A DNA stretch of 64,000 nt from an uncultured Thalassolituus sp. Its GTDB lineage: Bacteria; Pseudomonadota; Gammaproteobacteria; Pseudomonadales; Oceanobacteraceae. Below, piece by piece: positions 63,373-64,000 of this stretch; the first letter of the stretch is position 1, and every line of letters starts with the position of its first letter. Both the position numbers and the translations under genes were made by a program. The notes under the pieces were generated by a model. It searched no databases. It was not told the DNA's origin and worked only from the letters and a program-made list of their open reading frames with translations. The DNA is taken from contig NZ_CATMFB010000011.1 in NCBI RefSeq assembly GCF_950066645.1, forward strand, positions 1 through 64,000, in the 5' to 3' direction.

Positions 63373-64000
63373 ATGTCCTTTTTTGTTGTCGACATCGCCC
63401 TGCCCGTGCCACTTCTGCGCACATTTGACTACCTTCCTGTGGATGGCGATTCGCAAGAGAACTACCAGCCAGGACAGCGAATCCGGGCTGATTTTGGTCG
63501 TCAGTTGCTCACCGGTATCGTCATTGGCACACGCAATACCACGGATGTTCCGCGCGATAAGCTCAAGCCTTTACTCGCCCGCCTGGACGATCAGCCACTG
63601 CTCAGTGCTCATGATCTGCGTCTGGCGCGCTGGATGGCAGATTACTATCACCACAGCCTGGGGGATGTGCTGGAACACTGGATTCCGACCATGCTGCGTC
63701 GTGGCGCCGCACTGAGCGAGGCGGACGAACCCGGTTGGTTAAGACTCGCAGACCCGGGCAGACCGGTAGACCTGAAAGGCAGTAAACAGACTGCGCTCTG
63801 GCAGTTGTTCGCCCAGCAGCCATACATCGCCCACAAACAACTCACCGGCAAAGGCTACTCTCTGGCCCAATGCCGACGCTTAGCCGAACTGGAGCTAATT
63901 CAGGAAGACACCCGCCTGCCGCTACCGGAGCTGCCTTCAAGCGTTCGCGCGCCACTGCCACTGAACAGTGAGCAGCAGACTGCCCTTGATAAAATCAGTG
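63373..64000 (+). CDS. priA: Primosomal protein N' (PriA) N-terminal part, 3' truncated by window edge
   Basis: The frame stays open from ATG 63373 to the last base (209 codons). MSFFVVDIALPVPLLRTFDY and GQRIRADFGRQLLTGIVIG are the 3'-DNA-binding domain; YYHHSLGDVLEHWIPTML follows and the helicase domain begins as LNSEQQTALDKI. PriA restarts stalled replication forks. The helicase and zinc-binding parts lie outside the window. Divergent from rpmE. Confidence 0.95.
   Translation, partial: MSFFVVDIALPVPLLRTFDYLPVDGDSQENYQPGQRIRADFGRQLLTGIVIGTRNTTDVPRDKLKPLLARLDDQPLLSAHDLRLARWMADYYHHSLGDVLEHWIPTMLRRGAALSEADEPGWLRLADPGRPVDLKGSKQTALWQLFAQQPYIAHKQLTGKGYSLAQCRRLAELELIQEDTRLPLPELPSSVRAPLPLNSEQQTALDKIS

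Overview
The window is about 64 kb of chromosome from an aerobic, heterotrophic gammaproteobacterium. It most resembles the marine Oceanospirillales (Thalassolituus/Oceanobacter-like hydrocarbon degraders). This is inferred from the housekeeping genes (hslVU, rnr-rlmB, rpmE-priA, slyD, efpL, rlhA, tkt, two-subunit pyruvate carboxylase), a PETase-like esterase, a Baeyer-Villiger monooxygenase operon and GlyGly-CTERM surface proteins. No rRNA, tRNA, CRISPR array or intact insertion sequence was seen. Every function below comes from reading the sequence; no database search was run.

Layout. 1-2 kb: the 3' part of a PETase/cutinase-like hydrolase and an AraC regulator. 2-5 kb: an AT-rich accessory island of small membrane, lipoprotein and secreted proteins, a pretoxin-like scrap and a diverged ~85-bp repeat; it looks like leftover toxin/immunity cassettes. 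5-10.7 kb: a truncated copy of a short-chain dehydrogenase gene, a lipoprotein gene, the intact dehydrogenase, a flavin monooxygenase, its divergent TetR regulator with tandem operators, and a SpoU methyltransferase. 10.8-14.8 kb: transketolase and a thrombospondin-type-3/GlyGly-CTERM protein.

14.8-23.4 kb, minus strand: the most interesting region. It is a compact operon of an E1/ThiF-like adenylating enzyme, a LuxI/FeeM-like GNAT acyltransferase, an acyl-CoA dehydrogenase, an RND/MMPL exporter, a LolA-like lipoprotein-sorting protein and a DUF1302 outer-membrane protein, followed by a LuxR-type regulator. I read it as a candidate synthesis-and-export system for an acylated metabolite or envelope lipid.

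23.5-36.3 kb: rlhA, a second giant TSP3/GlyGly-CTERM protein, an orphan periplasmic binding protein, an RluA-type pseudouridine synthase, a YqaA-like membrane protein, two paralogous alpha/beta hydrolases around a PhoD phosphatase, and a split YeeE/YedE sulfur transporter. 36.4-45.8 kb: M17 aminopeptidase, a conserved unknown, beta-carbonic anhydrase, pycBA with a divergent LysR regulator (carbonic anhydrase could supply the bicarbonate for pyruvate carboxylation), a YjbR protein, an AhpC/TSA-like protein and efpL. 45.8-52 kb: redox defence, with a minimal ergothioneine pair (egtD-egtB) and ahpC and ahpF separated by a ParDE toxin-antitoxin module and a tandem structured repeat. 52-64 kb: conserved core (mscS-like, rlmB, rnr, DUF971, hslUV with a near-consensus heat-shock promoter, slyD), an LPP20-lipoprotein/transglutaminase-like pair, a YcbL-type metallo-hydrolase, a coiled-coil membrane protein, rpmE and the start of priA.
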